A stretch of DNA of 64,000 nucleotides from Hymenobacter psoromatis (GCF_020012125.1 NZ_JAIFAG010000001.1:1984001-2048000); one strand, 5' to 3'; counted from the stretch's first letter, positions 48,002 to 57,329 are shown. Notes: generated by a model from the letters alone, not told the origin. Made by a program: numbers and translations.

Positions 48002-50284
48002 TTAGAACGCCCCTACCCCACCCGTTTCCAGCTTAATCAGGTTCAGGGCCGAGCCAGCCCGGAACCAGCCAATTTGACCCTCATTATACGTGTGGTTGAC
48101 GGTGAGCAGGTCGGTATCACCATCGGCGTGGCGCAGGCGCACTTGCAGCGGCTGGCCGGGCGCGAAGCTCGTGAGGCCCAAAATATCCACTTGGTCGTCT
48201 TCCTCAATCAGGTCGTAGTCGGCCTTGTTGGCGAAAGTGAGGGCCAGCATTCCCTGCTTCTTGAGGTTGGTTTCGTGAATCCGGGCGAAGCTTTTCACCA
48301 GCACGGCGCGCACGCCCAGGTGGCGGGGTTCCATCGCGGCGTGCTCGCGCGAGCTGCCTTCGCCGTAGTTCTCATCGCCCACCACGATGCTGCCGACGCC
48401 CATGCTTTTGAGCGTGCGAGCGGCCACCGGCACGGCCACGTAGGGGTTGCCCTGGATACCGCTGGCTTTCACGGCGTTGGTTTCGCCGGTGAAGGCGTTG
48501 GTCGCGCCGATGAGCATGTTGTTGGAAATATTATCCAGGTGACCGCGGAACTTGAGCCACGGGCCGGCCATGCTGATGTGGTCGGTGGTGCACTTACCTA
48601 GCGCCTTAATAAGCACGCGCAGGCCCAGCAGGTCCCTGCCTTCCCAGGGCTTAAAGGGCTCCAGTAGTTGCAGGCGGTCGGAATTTCTATCAACCAGCAC
48701 CTGCACGCCGCTGCCATTGGCAGCGGGAGCCTGGAAGCCCGCGTCTTCCACGGCAAAGCCGGCCGGGGGCAATTCCACGCCCACGGGCTCGTCGAGCTTC
48801 ACCGCGCCACTACGGCCGGGCAGGGTGTCGGTGAGGGGGTTAAACGTGAGGTTGCCGGCAATGGCAAAGGCGGTCACGATTTCGGGCGAGGCCACGAAAG
48901 CGTGGGTATTGGGGTTGCCATCGTTGCGCTTGGCGAAGTTGCGGTTAAAACTCGTAATAATCGAGTTTTTGCGCTTGGGGTCGTCGGTGTGGCGGGCCCA
49001 CTGCCCGATGCACGGACCGCAGGCATTGGCCAGCACTACCCCCCCCATCTCGGCGAAGGTATCGAGCAGACCGTCGCGGGCCACGGTGTAGCGCACCTGC
49101 TCCGAACCAGGCGTAATGGTGAATTCGGCGTTGACGGTTAGGCCCTTATCCACGGCCTGCTTGGCGATGCTGGCGGCGCGGGTAATATCCTCGTAGCTCG
49201 AATTGGTGCACGAGCCGATGAGGCCCACTTCCAGCTTCTCGGGCCAGCCGTGCGCGCGCACGGCGGCGGCAAACTCCGAAATCGGCCAGGCCGCGTCCGG
49301 CGTGAACGGGCCGTTCACGTAGGGCTCCAGGGTGTTGAGGTCAATCTCGATGAGCTGGTCGTAGAAATCGGCGGGGTTGGCATACACCTCGTCGTCGGCG
49401 CGCAGGTGCTGGGCCACGCCCCTGGCCAGGTCGGCGATATCGGCGCGGTCGGTGCTGCGCAGGTAGTCGCCCATCTTCTCATCGTAGCCAAAAACGGAGG
49501 TCGTGGCCCCGATTTCCGCGCCCATGTTGCAGATGGTGCCCTTGCCGGTGCAGCTCAGGTTCTCCGCACCTTCGCCGAAATATTCCACAATGGCCCCGGT
49601 GCCGCCCTTTACGGTTAGGATGCCCGCTACCCGCAGAATCACGTCCTTGGCCGAGGTCCAGCCGCTGAGCTTACCGGTCAGCTTCACGCCAATCACCTTC
49701 GGGAATTTCAGCTCCCAGGGCATCCCGGCCATCACGTCCACGGCATCGGCACCGCCCACGCCGATGGCCACCATGCCCAGGCCGCCCGCATTAGGGGTGT
49801 GCGAGTCGGTGCCAATCATCATGCCGCCCGGAAAAGCGTAGTTTTCGAGCACTACTTGGTGAATGATACCCGCGCCCGGCTTCCAGAAGCCAATGCCGTA
49901 TTTATTGGATACCGAAGCTAGGAAATCGTAGACTTCGCGGTTTTCCTCGTTGGCCAGGGCCAAGTCCTCGGTGGCCCCATCGCGGGCCTGGATGAGGTGG
50001 TCGCAGTGCACGGTGCTGGGCACGGCGGTTTTGTCGCGGCCGGCCTGCATAAACTGAAGCAAGGCCATCTGGGCGGTGGCATCCTGCATAGCCACGCGGT
50101 CGGGGGTAAAATCGACGTAGCTCACGCCGCGCTGGTACGCTTCCCCAACTTTGCCCCCGTAGAGGTGGGCGTAGAGGATTTTTTCGGTGAGCGTGAGCGG
50201 GCGGCCCACGGCCGTGCGGGCCGCTTCAATGCGCGAGCCGAGGCCCGCGTACACGGCCCGAATCATATCAAGGTCAAACGCCAT
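48002..50284 (-). CDS. acn: Aconitate hydratase (mitochondrial-type aconitase)
   Basis: This iron-sulfur enzyme of the TCA cycle interconverts citrate and isocitrate. The 760-residue protein is of the length and order seen in mitochondrial-type aconitases. Cluster cysteines are in [12 protein letters not shown] and [12 protein letters not shown]. Substrate residues include the segments [20 protein letters not shown] and the C-terminal swivel domain with [16 protein letters not shown]. The strong TAnnTTTG element at 50316-50323 predicts a leader of about 24 bases. It stands alone as one transcription unit. Confidence 0.97.
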   Translation of the reverse strand: MAFDLDMIRAVYAGLGSRIEAARTAVGRPLTLTEKILYAHLYGGKVGEAYQRGVSYVDFTPDRVAMQDATAQMALLQFMQAGRDKTAVPSTVHCDHLIQARDGATEDLALANEENREVYDFLASVSNKYGIGFWKPGAGIIHQVVLENYAFPGGMMIGTDSHTPNAGGLGMVAIGVGGADAVDVMAGMPWELKFPKVIGVKLTGKLSGWTSAKDVILRVAGILTVKGGTGAIVEYFGEGAENLSCTGKGTICNMGAEIGATTSVFGYDEKMGDYLRSTDRADIADLARGVAQHLRADDEVYANPADFYDQLIEIDLNTLEPYVNGPFTPDAAWPISEFAAAVRAHGWPEKLEVGLIGSCTNSSYEDITRAASIAKQAVDKGLTVNAEFTITPGSEQVRYTVARDGLLDTFAEMGGVVLANACGPCIGQWARHTDDPKRKNSIITSFNRNFAKRNDGNPNTHAFVASPEIVTAFAIAGNLTFNPLTDTLPGRSGAVKLDEPVGVELPPAGFAVEDAGFQAPAANGSGVQVLVDRNSDRLQLLEPFKPWEGRDLLGLRVLIKALGKCTTDHISMAGPWLKFRGHLDNISNNMLIGATNAFTGETNAVKASGIQGNPYVAVPVAARTLKSMGVGSIVVGDENYGEGSSREHAAMEPRHLGVRAVLVKSFARIHETNLKKQGMLALTFANKADYDLIEEDDQVDILGLTSFAPGQPLQVRLRHADGDTDLLTVNHTYNEGQIGWFRAGSALNLIKLETGGVGAF

Positions 50285-50315
50285 AGGAGGGAGAGTGGGG
50301 TTGTTAGCTTACGCG

Positions 50316-50323
50316 CAAAAGTA
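50316..50323 (-). promoter_or_regulatory. Promoter -7 element of the aconitase gene
   Basis: On the minus strand TACTTTTG is a perfect TAnnTTTG element located 32 bases upstream of the start codon. A TTG lies 14 bases further upstream, closer than usual. Confidence 0.55.
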
Positions 50324-50510
50324 CTTCGCACGGCAGGCAAGTTGGTAGTTTAGCCGCATACTTAGAACCGGTCCAGATAAAGGATGGTTCGGGGCACTAC
50401 GCGGGTGGTTTGAACCCTGCGAGCGCGGAGGTTTACGCAGAAAAGGTAGCGAAGGGGGTGATAACTAAACAGGCGCGGCGCTAGTTTTGAGGCTTCTACT
50501 TTGCTTCTTC

Positions 50511-51824
50511 ATGAAAGCCTACCCCCTTCTTTTGAGCGCGGTGCTGCTGGCTGGCTGCCAATCGGCTACTACCACCGATACGGCGCAAGCGGGCGCGGGC
50601 ACGGCTTCGGCCGCCGCCCTGCTCACGCCCGGCCCCTGGCGCGGCGAACTGGCCGCGCAGGGCCAGAAAATTCCGTTTCTATTTGAAGTGAAAACGGAAG
50701 CTGGCAAGCCCGTAGTCTACCTGATTAATAAGGGCCTGAACGGCGAGGAACGTCTGCGCTGCGACGAGATTTCGGCGGCCGGCGACTCGGCCACCATCAA
50801 GCTACACGTCTTCGATGCCGCGCTGGTGGTGCGCGCCGACGGGCAGGGCAAGCTGCGAGGCGCGTGGGTGAAATACGACTCGAAAACGCCGTATCGGGTG
50901 CCGCTGGTAGCTACGGCGGGCGAGCAGCCGCTATTCCAGAGTACTGCCGCTAAAGGTTCACCTTTCAGTGGAACATGGAAAACAGAGTTTAAAGATAAAA
51001 CTGGCAAGTCGTATCCGGCCGTTGGTATTTTTAAGCAAACTGGCAGGGACGTAACCGGCACGTTTTTAACCACTACCGGAGACTACCGCTACTTAGCTGG
51101 ACAGATGGATGGCTCTACCATGCGGTTTAGTACATTTGATGGAGGTCATGCTTTCCTGTTTATAGGAAAACCAAATAATAGCCAGGGCATAGCAGACACG
51201 TTAAACGACCAGGTTTACACTAAAATTAAAGGCGACTACTACTCCGGCAAATCGGGCCACGAAACCTGGACCGCTACCCTCGACCCCAAGGCCAAGCTGC
51301 CCGACGCCGACACACTCACCTACCTCAAGAAGGGCGAGTCGCGGCTGAATTTCAAATTCCCGAGCATCGTGCAGGGCAGCAGCATCTCCCCTACCGACCC
51401 CAAGTATCGGGGCAAGGTAGTAGTGGTGCAAATCCTGGGCTCATGGTGCCCCAACTGCATGGACGAAACTGCCTACCTCGCGCCCTGGTACGCGCAGAAT
51501 AAGGCGCGCGGTGTCGAAGTCATCGGCCTGGGCTACGAGCGCAGCGCTGACTACGACAAGGCCGCTCCGCGCCTGCGCAAGCTGAAGGAGCGCTACCATA
51601 TTGGCTACGACCTGGCTGTGGCCGGCACTTCCGACAAAGACTCGGTGGCCGCTTCGCTGCCGCAGCTGGCAAAATTCCTGGGTTTCCCAACCACAATTTT
51701 CCTCGATAAGAAGGGCGTGGTACGCAGCATTCGGACGGGCTTTTCGGGGCCGGGCACGGGGCAATATTATGAGGACGAGAAAGCGCACTTCAACCGCACC
51801 GTGGACAAGCTGCTGAAGGAATAG
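50511..51824 (+). CDS. TlpA-like thioredoxin-fold lipoprotein
   Basis: The start at 50511 gives MKAYPLLLSAVLLAGCQSAT, a lipoprotein signal with the lipid-modified cysteine at residue 16. The 437-residue protein has an N-terminal region of unknown type (residues 40-285) and a C-terminal thioredoxin domain with GSWCPNCMDE (CxxC near residues 313-316). These proteins reduce periplasmic disulfides, often for cytochrome c maturation. In the N-terminal part (about 50950-51240) base composition becomes more AT-rich (residues STAAKGSPFSGTWKTEFKDK and following), hinting at mosaic origin. The gene ends in a perfect palindrome. Confidence 0.92.
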   Translation: MKAYPLLLSAVLLAGCQSATTTDTAQAGAGTASAAALLTPGPWRGELAAQGQKIPFLFEVKTEAGKPVVYLINKGLNGEERLRCDEISAAGDSATIKLHVFDAALVVRADGQGKLRGAWVKYDSKTPYRVPLVATAGEQPLFQSTAAKGSPFSGTWKTEFKDKTGKSYPAVGIFKQTGRDVTGTFLTTTGDYRYLAGQMDGSTMRFSTFDGGHAFLFIGKPNNSQGIADTLNDQVYTKIKGDYYSGKSGHETWTATLDPKAKLPDADTLTYLKKGESRLNFKFPSIVQGSSISPTDPKYRGKVVVVQILGSWCPNCMDETAYLAPWYAQNKARGVEVIGLGYERSADYDKAAPRLRKLKERYHIGYDLAVAGTSDKDSVAASLPQLAKFLGFPTTIFLDKKGVVRSIRTGFSGPGTGQYYEDEKAHFNRTVDKLLKE

Positions 51825-51832
51825 CTTCGTTA

Positions 51833-51903
51833 AGAGGGAGTATAGAGGGTGAGTTAAAAATTTGACTGTCAAATTTTTAACTCACCCTCTATACTCCCTC
51901 TTG
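51833..51903. terminator. Perfect palindrome between convergent genes
   Basis: The two halves, 51833-51867 and 51869-51903, are near-perfect complements around the centre TGACTGTCA. The arms run AAGAGGGAGTATAGAGGGTG then AGTTAAAAATTTGA. The A- and T-runs near the centre allow termination in both directions. Confidence 0.85.
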
Positions 51904-51912
51904 TCCTACCCC

Positions 51913-52815
51913 CTACTTTCCGAGCAATTGCGCGCTAGTGCGCAGCGAAAAGGTTTGGAAGCTGGGAGCGCCACCGCCGCCCCGGCTCCGGTAGCCGCCG
52001 CCACCACCGTAGCCGCCGCCACCGTACCCACCGCCGCGCCCACCATACCCGCCGCCCATGCCGCCCATGCCGCCACCCTGCGGGCCTACCACGCTGTTGT
52101 CGGCCGACTGGCTCCCGGCGGGTACTTTGGGCTTCTGGCCGGCTACCCACACGCCTACCACGGCGGGCTGCCCGGCGGCCAGGGCCGGCACGTGCCGGTA
52201 GATGAGCCGCAGCGGCACGGCCAGCTCATAAATAATATTGTTGCGGGCATCGAGACCGATAGCCGCCTTCACCCCGAGCTTCGATTCGGAGTCGGTGAGC
52301 ACGGGCTCCTTGCTGCCGCGATAGTTGAGCAGTTCCATTTCGCGAGCCCCGGTGATAACCGAGCGCAGGCGGGCGACGTGCTCGGCCTGGCGCTCAGCGG
52401 CGCTGGGCCCCATTGCGCCGGCCGGGCGCTCGGCGCTGCCTTTGAGCGAGTTTAGGTCTACGGCCAGCGGGAAGCGCACGCCCAGTTGCTGCTGGTTGCG
52501 GCCCGTCGAGTCGAGCCACACCACTGTGCCCAGGTACACCATCTTGGCCTGGGTAGGCGCGTCGTTGGCCTTGAGGCGCACGTACACCATGCGGTCGTCG
52601 TTGAGAATCTGGTACTGCAAGTGGCTGTTGGCGTCGTATTGCAGCGAGTCGGTCCACTCCGTGGCCTGCCCGTCGATAGTGGGCGGCGTGGCAATAAAGT
52701 GGCTGACCGACTTGGTAGCCGGCACGGCTGCTGCGCCAGTGGGCGTGGCCTTTTGGGTGCAGCCGGCCAGCAGCACGGCGGGGGGTAGGGTCAGGAGCAG
52801 GGAAGCAAAACGCAT
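51913..52815 (-). CDS. Glycine-rich lipoprotein with a CBM9-like N-terminal part
   Basis: The 300-residue product begins with a lipoprotein signal (LLTLPPAVLLAGCTQKATPT). Residues about 45-110 (TPPTIDGQATEWTDSLQYDA and MVYVRLKANDAPTQAKMVY) resemble the carbohydrate-binding CBM9-like fold seen in outer-surface proteins. The C-terminal 70 residues are extremely Gly/Tyr/Arg-rich (GGMGGMGGGYGGRGGGYGGG), recalling RGG tails. It is probably attached to the outer membrane. The function is unknown. Confidence 0.75.
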   Translation of the reverse strand: MRFASLLLTLPPAVLLAGCTQKATPTGAAAVPATKSVSHFIATPPTIDGQATEWTDSLQYDANSHLQYQILNDDRMVYVRLKANDAPTQAKMVYLGTVVWLDSTGRNQQQLGVRFPLAVDLNSLKGSAERPAGAMGPSAAERQAEHVARLRSVITGAREMELLNYRGSKEPVLTDSESKLGVKAAIGLDARNNIIYELAVPLRLIYRHVPALAAGQPAVVGVWVAGQKPKVPAGSQSADNSVVGPQGGGMGGMGGGYGGRGGGYGGGGYGGGGGYRSRGGGGAPSFQTFSLRTSAQLLGK

Positions 52816-52947
52816 GGCACAAGGGCAGAATGAAGCACAAAGCTACGCCATTGACGAAAGCGCCCCGCGCCGCCGGAACCCGCAACCCGGCGCGCCGCTT
52901 ATCTTAGCCGTGGGCTACCCCGCCCTCTTTTTACCAGCTATTTTGCC

Positions 52948-53127
52948 ATGACTAAAGAAACTATCCTGGCCGCCGTGCAGGCGATGCCCGAGCCGATGGA
53001 ATTCAATGCGTTGATGGAACGGCTTATTTTTATCGAGAAAGTGGAAGAAGGCTTGCGCCAAAGTGAAGCGGGCGAAACCATTTCCCAGGAAGAAGTAGCG
53101 CGCCGAGTACGGTCATGGCGCAAGTAA
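52948..53127 (+). CDS. Type II antitoxin (ParD/RelB-like), intact
   Basis: The 59-residue protein is too short for many gene callers. It reads MTKETILAAVQAMPEPMEFN with ALMERLIFIEKVEEGLRQSE and AGETISQEEVARRVRSWRK. The pattern (helical, LIFIEKVEEGLR plus TISQEEVARRVRSW) is that of antitoxins paired with ParE/RelE toxins in Bacteroidota. A weak TATCTTAG element at 52900-52907 could be its promoter. It overlaps the toxin gene start by 13 bases, the usual coupled arrangement. Confidence 0.8.
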   Translation: MTKETILAAVQAMPEPMEFNALMERLIFIEKVEEGLRQSEAGETISQEEVARRVRSWRK

Positions 53128-53420
53128 GGTGGACAAATGAGGCGATGGATGACTTGCAAGCCATCCAGCAATACGCCGAAGCTTATTCGGCAGCTTATGC
53201 TGACCGGCTTACTACGTAACTCATCAAGGCTACCCATATGTTGGAAAGTTTTCCCGAAGCAGGACGCATAGTACCGGAAATAGGTCGCCCAACGATTAGG
53301 GAAGTCTTGAAAAATGATTATCGTATTGTTTACCGCATCATTTCATCCGAACGCATTGACATCCTGCGTATTCACTCCAGCGCACGCCCCTGGAGATTTT
53401 GCGGTAACCCTACCCCCTAA
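53115..53420 (+). pseudogene. ParE/RelE-like toxin gene broken by one stop codon
   Basis: Starting at ATG 53115 the frame reads MAQVRWTNEAMDDLQAIQQY then AEAYSAAYADRLTT, then TAA at 53217-53219, and continues in the same frame with LIKATHMLESFPEAGRIVPE, then VLKNDYRIVYRIISSERIDI and LRIHSSARPW. The combined sequence is a normal ParE/RelE toxin of about 100 residues. A single change of CAA or similar to TAA explains the break. The antitoxin is intact, so loss of the toxin is tolerable. Its natural end at 53418-53420 overlaps the gldG stop on the other strand. Confidence 0.85.
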
Positions 53421-55168
53421 AAACGCGCGTACCGCCGCTTGCGCCGCCAGGCGCGCACCGCGCCAAAGGCGGCCAGCACCACCAGCGGCGCGCCCAGGTT
53501 CAGCAGCTGCCACGGTCGGCGGTGGTCGGCGAGCTGCACCTTATCCAGAGGCCGGAGCGTGATTTGCTTGCCGCGCACGGCGATGAGGCCGGTTTCGTCG
53601 AGCAGGTAGTCGGTGGCGTTGAGAATCAGCTCGCGGTTGGCAAACTCGGTGCTGGAAAGGCGGTCGTAGCCCAGGCGCATCGGCCGGCCCGACTTAGGGT
53701 CCACGTCGTTGCGCAGAAAATCACCATCCGAAATCACGACCAGCTTGCTGGGCTGGGCATTGGGGTTCTGGTCGGGCTGGTACTGCGTGGTACCCGGCAC
53801 GGCGCGGTTGGCGAAGAGCGAGCGAAACTTACCTTCGAGTAGGTAGCCCACCGGCTGGTAGCCGCTTTTATAGAGTTTGGGGTTGGGTTCCAGGCGCGCA
53901 TCATTGAAGTTGATGGGTACCGGCGCGGGTAGCACGCGGGTGTAGCGCGAGGTCGTCATGAGCCAGGTTTTGCGAATGCCGGCCGCCTTCACCGTGTCGA
54001 TATTGCCCGCGAACTTCAGATACACCGCGTCGAGGTTGCGAGTTATTGGGTTGGTGCTGAAGCGGTTGATGAGGGGGTAGAGCTGCCAGGGCAGCGGCTC
54101 GATTTTGGGCTTGTTACCGGTCATGCCCGTCACCAGCGGAATCTGGCCGCTATTTAAATCCAGTAATAAATTGGGGTTCAGCCGCACGCCGTAGCGGAAG
54201 AAGAGGTCGTCCAGGTTCAGGTCGTAGGGCGTGGCCAGGGCCGCGCCGTTGCGACTCACGCTGTCGAGGTCCACGCGCAGGGCATCCACGAAAAACAGCG
54301 CCCGTCCGCCGTGGGTAATGAATTGGTCGAGCCGGAATTTTTCCAGCTCCGAATAGGGCCCGGTGGGCTTGGCGATGACTACGGCGTCGAGGTTGCCGCG
54401 CAGGTCTTTCACCTGGGTCAGGTTCACCCGAAATACATCGTAGTTCTGGCTCCAGGCGGTGAGGATATCAGCCATTTCCACGTTTGTCAGCTCGCCGTGG
54501 CCCGCGATGATGCCTAGCCGCCGCTTGGCTCCACCGGGCGGCGCTACCTGCCGGATGGTGCTGGCCAGCTCATATTCCAGGCCCTCCACGCTTTGGTTAA
54601 GGCGCTCCTCGGGAGCGGCTACCTGGCTGCCGCGCAGCAGCAGCACGTTGCGCGTTTGGCCGCCGGCCTGCACCACGGCCCAGGGAAAAATGATTTTCTC
54701 GACCCGCTTGCCGTTTTCGTTCGCGCCCAGGTTGGTCGGCTTCAGGCCCTTTTTGAAGAGCGTTTCGTAAAACTTGTTGCGGCCCGCTTCGGTGCCGGCC
54801 GCGCTCGGGTCAATGAAAATAAAATTCAGGTTGCCGCCCGCGTACACCTGCATCTCGGTCAGAGTTTCGCGCACGCCCTGCTCCAGGCGGCGGAACGTGG
54901 GTGGGAAGTCGCCGGCCAGGTACACCGTGACGGTCACGGGCTCTTTCAAGTTGCTGAGCAGCTGCTTGGTAGCCGGCGACATTGTGTAGCGCTTTTCCTC
55001 CGTTAAGTCAACGCGAAAGAAGAAGCGCTGGGCCACAAAATTGAGCACTAGCAGCACGCCCACGATGGCCGCGAAGCGCAGCAAATCGCGTTTTTTAGCT
55101 GCTGGCTGCTGGCTGATTATTAATTGCTCTTCGTTGTTAATCACTGACTTATCTAATATTTTTACCAA
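53417..55168 (-). CDS. gldG: Gliding motility protein GldG
   Basis: GldG is the membrane-anchored, substrate-binding-like component of the GldAFG ABC transporter, needed for gliding in flavobacteria; in other Bacteroidota its role is less clear. The 583-residue protein has an N-terminal transmembrane helix (LLRFAAIVGVLLVLNFVAQR) followed by FFRVDLTEEKRYTMSPATKQ, typical of the family, a large periplasmic domain, and a C-terminal helix (WQLLNLGAPLVVLAAFGAVR). The N-terminal 30 residues are low-complexity and Gln-rich. It follows gldF, with a long palindrome between the two. Its stop overlaps the end of the broken toxin gene. Confidence 0.94.
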   Translation of the reverse strand: MVKILDKSVINNEEQLIISQQPAAKKRDLLRFAAIVGVLLVLNFVAQRFFFRVDLTEEKRYTMSPATKQLLSNLKEPVTVTVYLAGDFPPTFRRLEQGVRETLTEMQVYAGGNLNFIFIDPSAAGTEAGRNKFYETLFKKGLKPTNLGANENGKRVEKIIFPWAVVQAGGQTRNVLLLRGSQVAAPEERLNQSVEGLEYELASTIRQVAPPGGAKRRLGIIAGHGELTNVEMADILTAWSQNYDVFRVNLTQVKDLRGNLDAVVIAKPTGPYSELEKFRLDQFITHGGRALFFVDALRVDLDSVSRNGAALATPYDLNLDDLFFRYGVRLNPNLLLDLNSGQIPLVTGMTGNKPKIEPLPWQLYPLINRFSTNPITRNLDAVYLKFAGNIDTVKAAGIRKTWLMTTSRYTRVLPAPVPINFNDARLEPNPKLYKSGYQPVGYLLEGKFRSLFANRAVPGTTQYQPDQNPNAQPSKLVVISDGDFLRNDVDPKSGRPMRLGYDRLSSTEFANRELILNATDYLLDETGLIAVRGKQITLRPLDKVQLADHRRPWQLLNLGAPLVVLAAFGAVRAWRRKRRYARF

Positions 55169-55186
55169 AAAAGCTATTCTCCTTGT

Positions 55187-55280
55187 GCAGTAGGGTGCAG
55201 GGCTCGCCCCCGCCCGCCGTTGAACGATGCACGCCGGTTCCGTTCGACGACAGGCGGGGGCAAGCCCCGCACCCTACTGC
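55187..55280. repeat. Palindrome between gldF and gldG
   Basis: GCAGTAGGGTGCAGGGCT and GCCCCCGCC on the left pair with GGCGGGGGC and AGCCCCGCACCCTACTGC on the right, with a few mismatches. It sits inside the gld operon, where it would weaken expression of gldG relative to gldA and gldF. Confidence 0.8.
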
Positions 55281-55303
55281 GTGATGGACATAATAGCTAA
55301 GAA

Positions 55304-56032
55304 CTACGCCCAATTGCGGCTGCGCAGCGCCAGCCGCGTACCCAGCAGGGCCACGGCCACCACGGTGAGAAAATATAGTACGTCGCGCGAGTCAATGAGA
55401 CCCTTGCTAAGGTCACGGTAGTGAGCCGCGATGCCGAGCTGGCTCACGTAGTAGGCCGGCGCGCCATCAAGGACGGAAGCCAACGAATCGAAGCCGGTGT
55501 ACACCAGAAAGCACGCCACCACGGCCAGCACGAAGGCAATAATCTGGTCGCGGGTGAGGGCCGAGGCCAGCACGCCCAGCGCCGTAAACACGGCCGCCAG
55601 TAGCGCCAGCCCCAAATACGAGCCCACCGTAGCCGCCGAGTCGATGTTACCGGGCGGTGAGCCCAGCCGATACACCGAGAAGTAGTAGAGCAGCGTAGGC
55701 ACCAGCGCCAGCAGCGCCAGCAACAAGCAGGCCAGGTACTTGCCCCCCACAATTTGCCCATCGGTGAGTGGGCGCGTGAGCAGCAATTCCATCGTGCCGG
55801 CCTTTTTTTCCTCCGCAAAGCTGCGCATGGTAATGGCCGGAATCAGCAGCAGAAACAGCCACGGCGCGAGGTTGAATAGCGACTGCAAGTCGGCGTAGCC
55901 GTAGTCGAGCACGCTGCTATCGGGAAAAACCCACACGAACAGCCCGGTCGCCACCAGAAACACGCCGATGACGACGTAAGCCACGGGCGAGTTAAGGAAG
56001 GCGTTGAATTCTTTTTGAAGGATGGTGAGCAT
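55304..56032 (-). CDS. gldF: Gliding motility ABC transporter permease GldF
   Basis: GldF is the membrane subunit of the GldAFG transporter. The 242-residue protein has six transmembrane helices (for example AYVVIGVFLVATGLFVWVF and VAVALLGTRLALRS at the end) and the ABC-2 permease pattern with LLLIPAITMRSFAEEKKAGT, then MELLLTRPLTDGQIVGGKYL. It should form a complex with GldA ATPase. The next upstream gene is an AT-rich ORF and then gldA, all on one strand. Confidence 0.94.
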   Translation of the reverse strand: MLTILQKEFNAFLNSPVAYVVIGVFLVATGLFVWVFPDSSVLDYGYADLQSLFNLAPWLFLLLIPAITMRSFAEEKKAGTMELLLTRPLTDGQIVGGKYLACLLLALLALVPTLLYYFSVYRLGSPPGNIDSAATVGSYLGLALLAAVFTALGVLASALTRDQIIAFVLAVVACFLVYTGFDSLASVLDGAPAYYVSQLGIAAHYRDLSKGLIDSRDVLYFLTVVAVALLGTRLALRSRNWA

Positions 56033-56040
56033 TTACTGCT

Positions 56041-56424
56041 TTACAATTTTAAACTGTCACTCTTTGAGTAAATAATTCGGCAAGCTCCTGATGGCTTTTT
56101 CGAATCAATTCTCACATTTATTGAGTCTCCTATCGCATAACTTAGTCGACTTCGACATTCGTTAGAAACAATTTTATTTTTGTGCAAGAATCTAATATCA
56201 AAAGTGTATGTTCCTTTTACATATTGACTATTATAAACTATTGCTTTAACTGGAATACCGTTTTTGCGCAAATTTTCTGCGTCTATAAAATTTTGGCGGA
56301 TAATAAAAAATGAGGCTACACCAAAAATCAAAATAATCATTATCATATCCGACCTTTCACTACCAAGCACAAGTAGGTTTCTTCTCTTAAGAAAAATTGG
56401 TTTCATATTCAGAAGTATGCTCAC
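56041..56424 (-). CDS. AT-rich small membrane protein inserted in the gld operon
   Basis: The 127-residue product has one transmembrane helix (MIMIILIFGVASFFIIRQNF) and a C-terminal beta-rich soluble part (VKAIVYNSQYVKGTYTFDIR and INVRIDSKKPSGACRIIYSK), which resembles DUF3592-type proteins. It lies between gldA and gldF, which are normally adjacent. Its DNA is much richer in A and T than both neighbours. The GTG start at 56424 overlaps the gldA stop as GTGA; an ATG at 56406 is an alternative. It appears to be a late arrival that has taken over the translational coupling of the operon. Confidence 0.7.
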   Translation of the reverse strand: MSILLNMKPIFLKRRNLLVLGSERSDMIMIILIFGVASFFIIRQNFIDAENLRKNGIPVKAIVYNSQYVKGTYTFDIRFLHKNKIVSNECRSRLSYAIGDSINVRIDSKKPSGACRIIYSKSDSLKL

Positions 56425-57329
56425 CTCGTCAATTCCCCAAACACCGCTTCCAGGCTCTGCTGCTCCTGCCGCAGGCCCAGCAGCAGCCAGCCCTGCTCCA
56501 CAGCCAGGCGCGACACAGCGGCGCGCACGTCGATGCCCGGCGCGGTGCGGATGAGTACCACGTCCGGCCCGGCCGCCTCTACCCCCCGCACGCCGGGTAG
56601 GGCGGCCAGCGGGGCGGTGGCCACGGGGCCTTCAAACTCAGCGCGGAGCACAGCTTCGCCGGCGGCGCGGGCGGCCAGCTCGGCCACGGGCGCGTCGGCC
56701 ACCAGCTTGCCGCGACTGATGATGACCACGCGGGAGCACAGCGCCGTGACTTCAGGCAGAATGTGGGTGCTGAAAATGACCGTTTTATCCGCACTTAGCT
56801 CGCGGATGAGTTGGCGGATTTCGCCAATCTGGTTGGGGTCGAGGCCAGTGGTGGGCTCGTCCAGAATCAATACTTCGGGGTCGTGGACCAGGGCTTCGGC
56901 CAGGCCCACACGCTGGCGGTAACCCTTGCTGAGCGCGCCGAGCTGCTTATTTTGCTCGCGGGTGAGGCCGACTTTCTGCACTAAGTGGGCCACGCGCTGG
57001 CGCAATTCCCTACCCCGCAGCCCGTGCACCGCGCCGATGAATTCGAGGTATTCATGCACGTACATGTCAAGGTAGAGCGGGTTATGCTCGGGCAGGTAGC
57101 CCACGCGGCGGCGCACTTCCAGCGGGGCCTGCCGCACGTCGAAGCCGCCGATGCGCACCGTGCCGGCCGTGGGCGGCAGGTAGCCGAGCGCGATTTTCAT
57201 GGTCGTGCTCTTGCCTGCGCCATTGGGACCCAGGAAGCCCACGATTTCGCCCTTCGCCGCCTGGAAGCTGATGTCGTCCACGGCGTTTTGCGCACCGTAG
57301 GTTTTGATTAAGTTTTCTACTTCAACCAT
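56421..57329 (-). CDS. gldA: Gliding motility ABC transporter ATP-binding protein GldA
   Basis: GldA powers the GldAFG transporter. The 302-residue protein has a Walker A GPNGAGKSTT (residues 34-43), signature SKGYRQRVGLAEAL, Walker B EVLILDEPTTGLDP and H-loop region FSTHILPEV. The C-terminal part (about 215-300) is an extra regulatory region typical of GldA and other ABC-2 ATPases. The gene starts the operon gldA, AT-rich ORF, gldF, gldG. Gliding or T9SS-related roles are likely in this organism. Confidence 0.94.
   Translation of the reverse strand: MVEVENLIKTYGAQNAVDDISFQAAKGEIVGFLGPNGAGKSTTMKIALGYLPPTAGTVRIGGFDVRQAPLEVRRRVGYLPEHNPLYLDMYVHEYLEFIGAVHGLRGRELRQRVAHLVQKVGLTREQNKQLGALSKGYRQRVGLAEALVHDPEVLILDEPTTGLDPNQIGEIRQLIRELSADKTVIFSTHILPEVTALCSRVVIISRGKLVADAPVAELAARAAGEAVLRAEFEGPVATAPLAALPGVRGVEAAGPDVVLIRTAPGIDVRAAVSRLAVEQGWLLLGLRQEQQSLEAVFGELTR

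Noticed and set aside
50385-50460. GGTTTGAACCCTGC resembling a tRNA segment upstream of the TlpA gene
   Set aside because: No cloverleaf could be drawn; likely chance.
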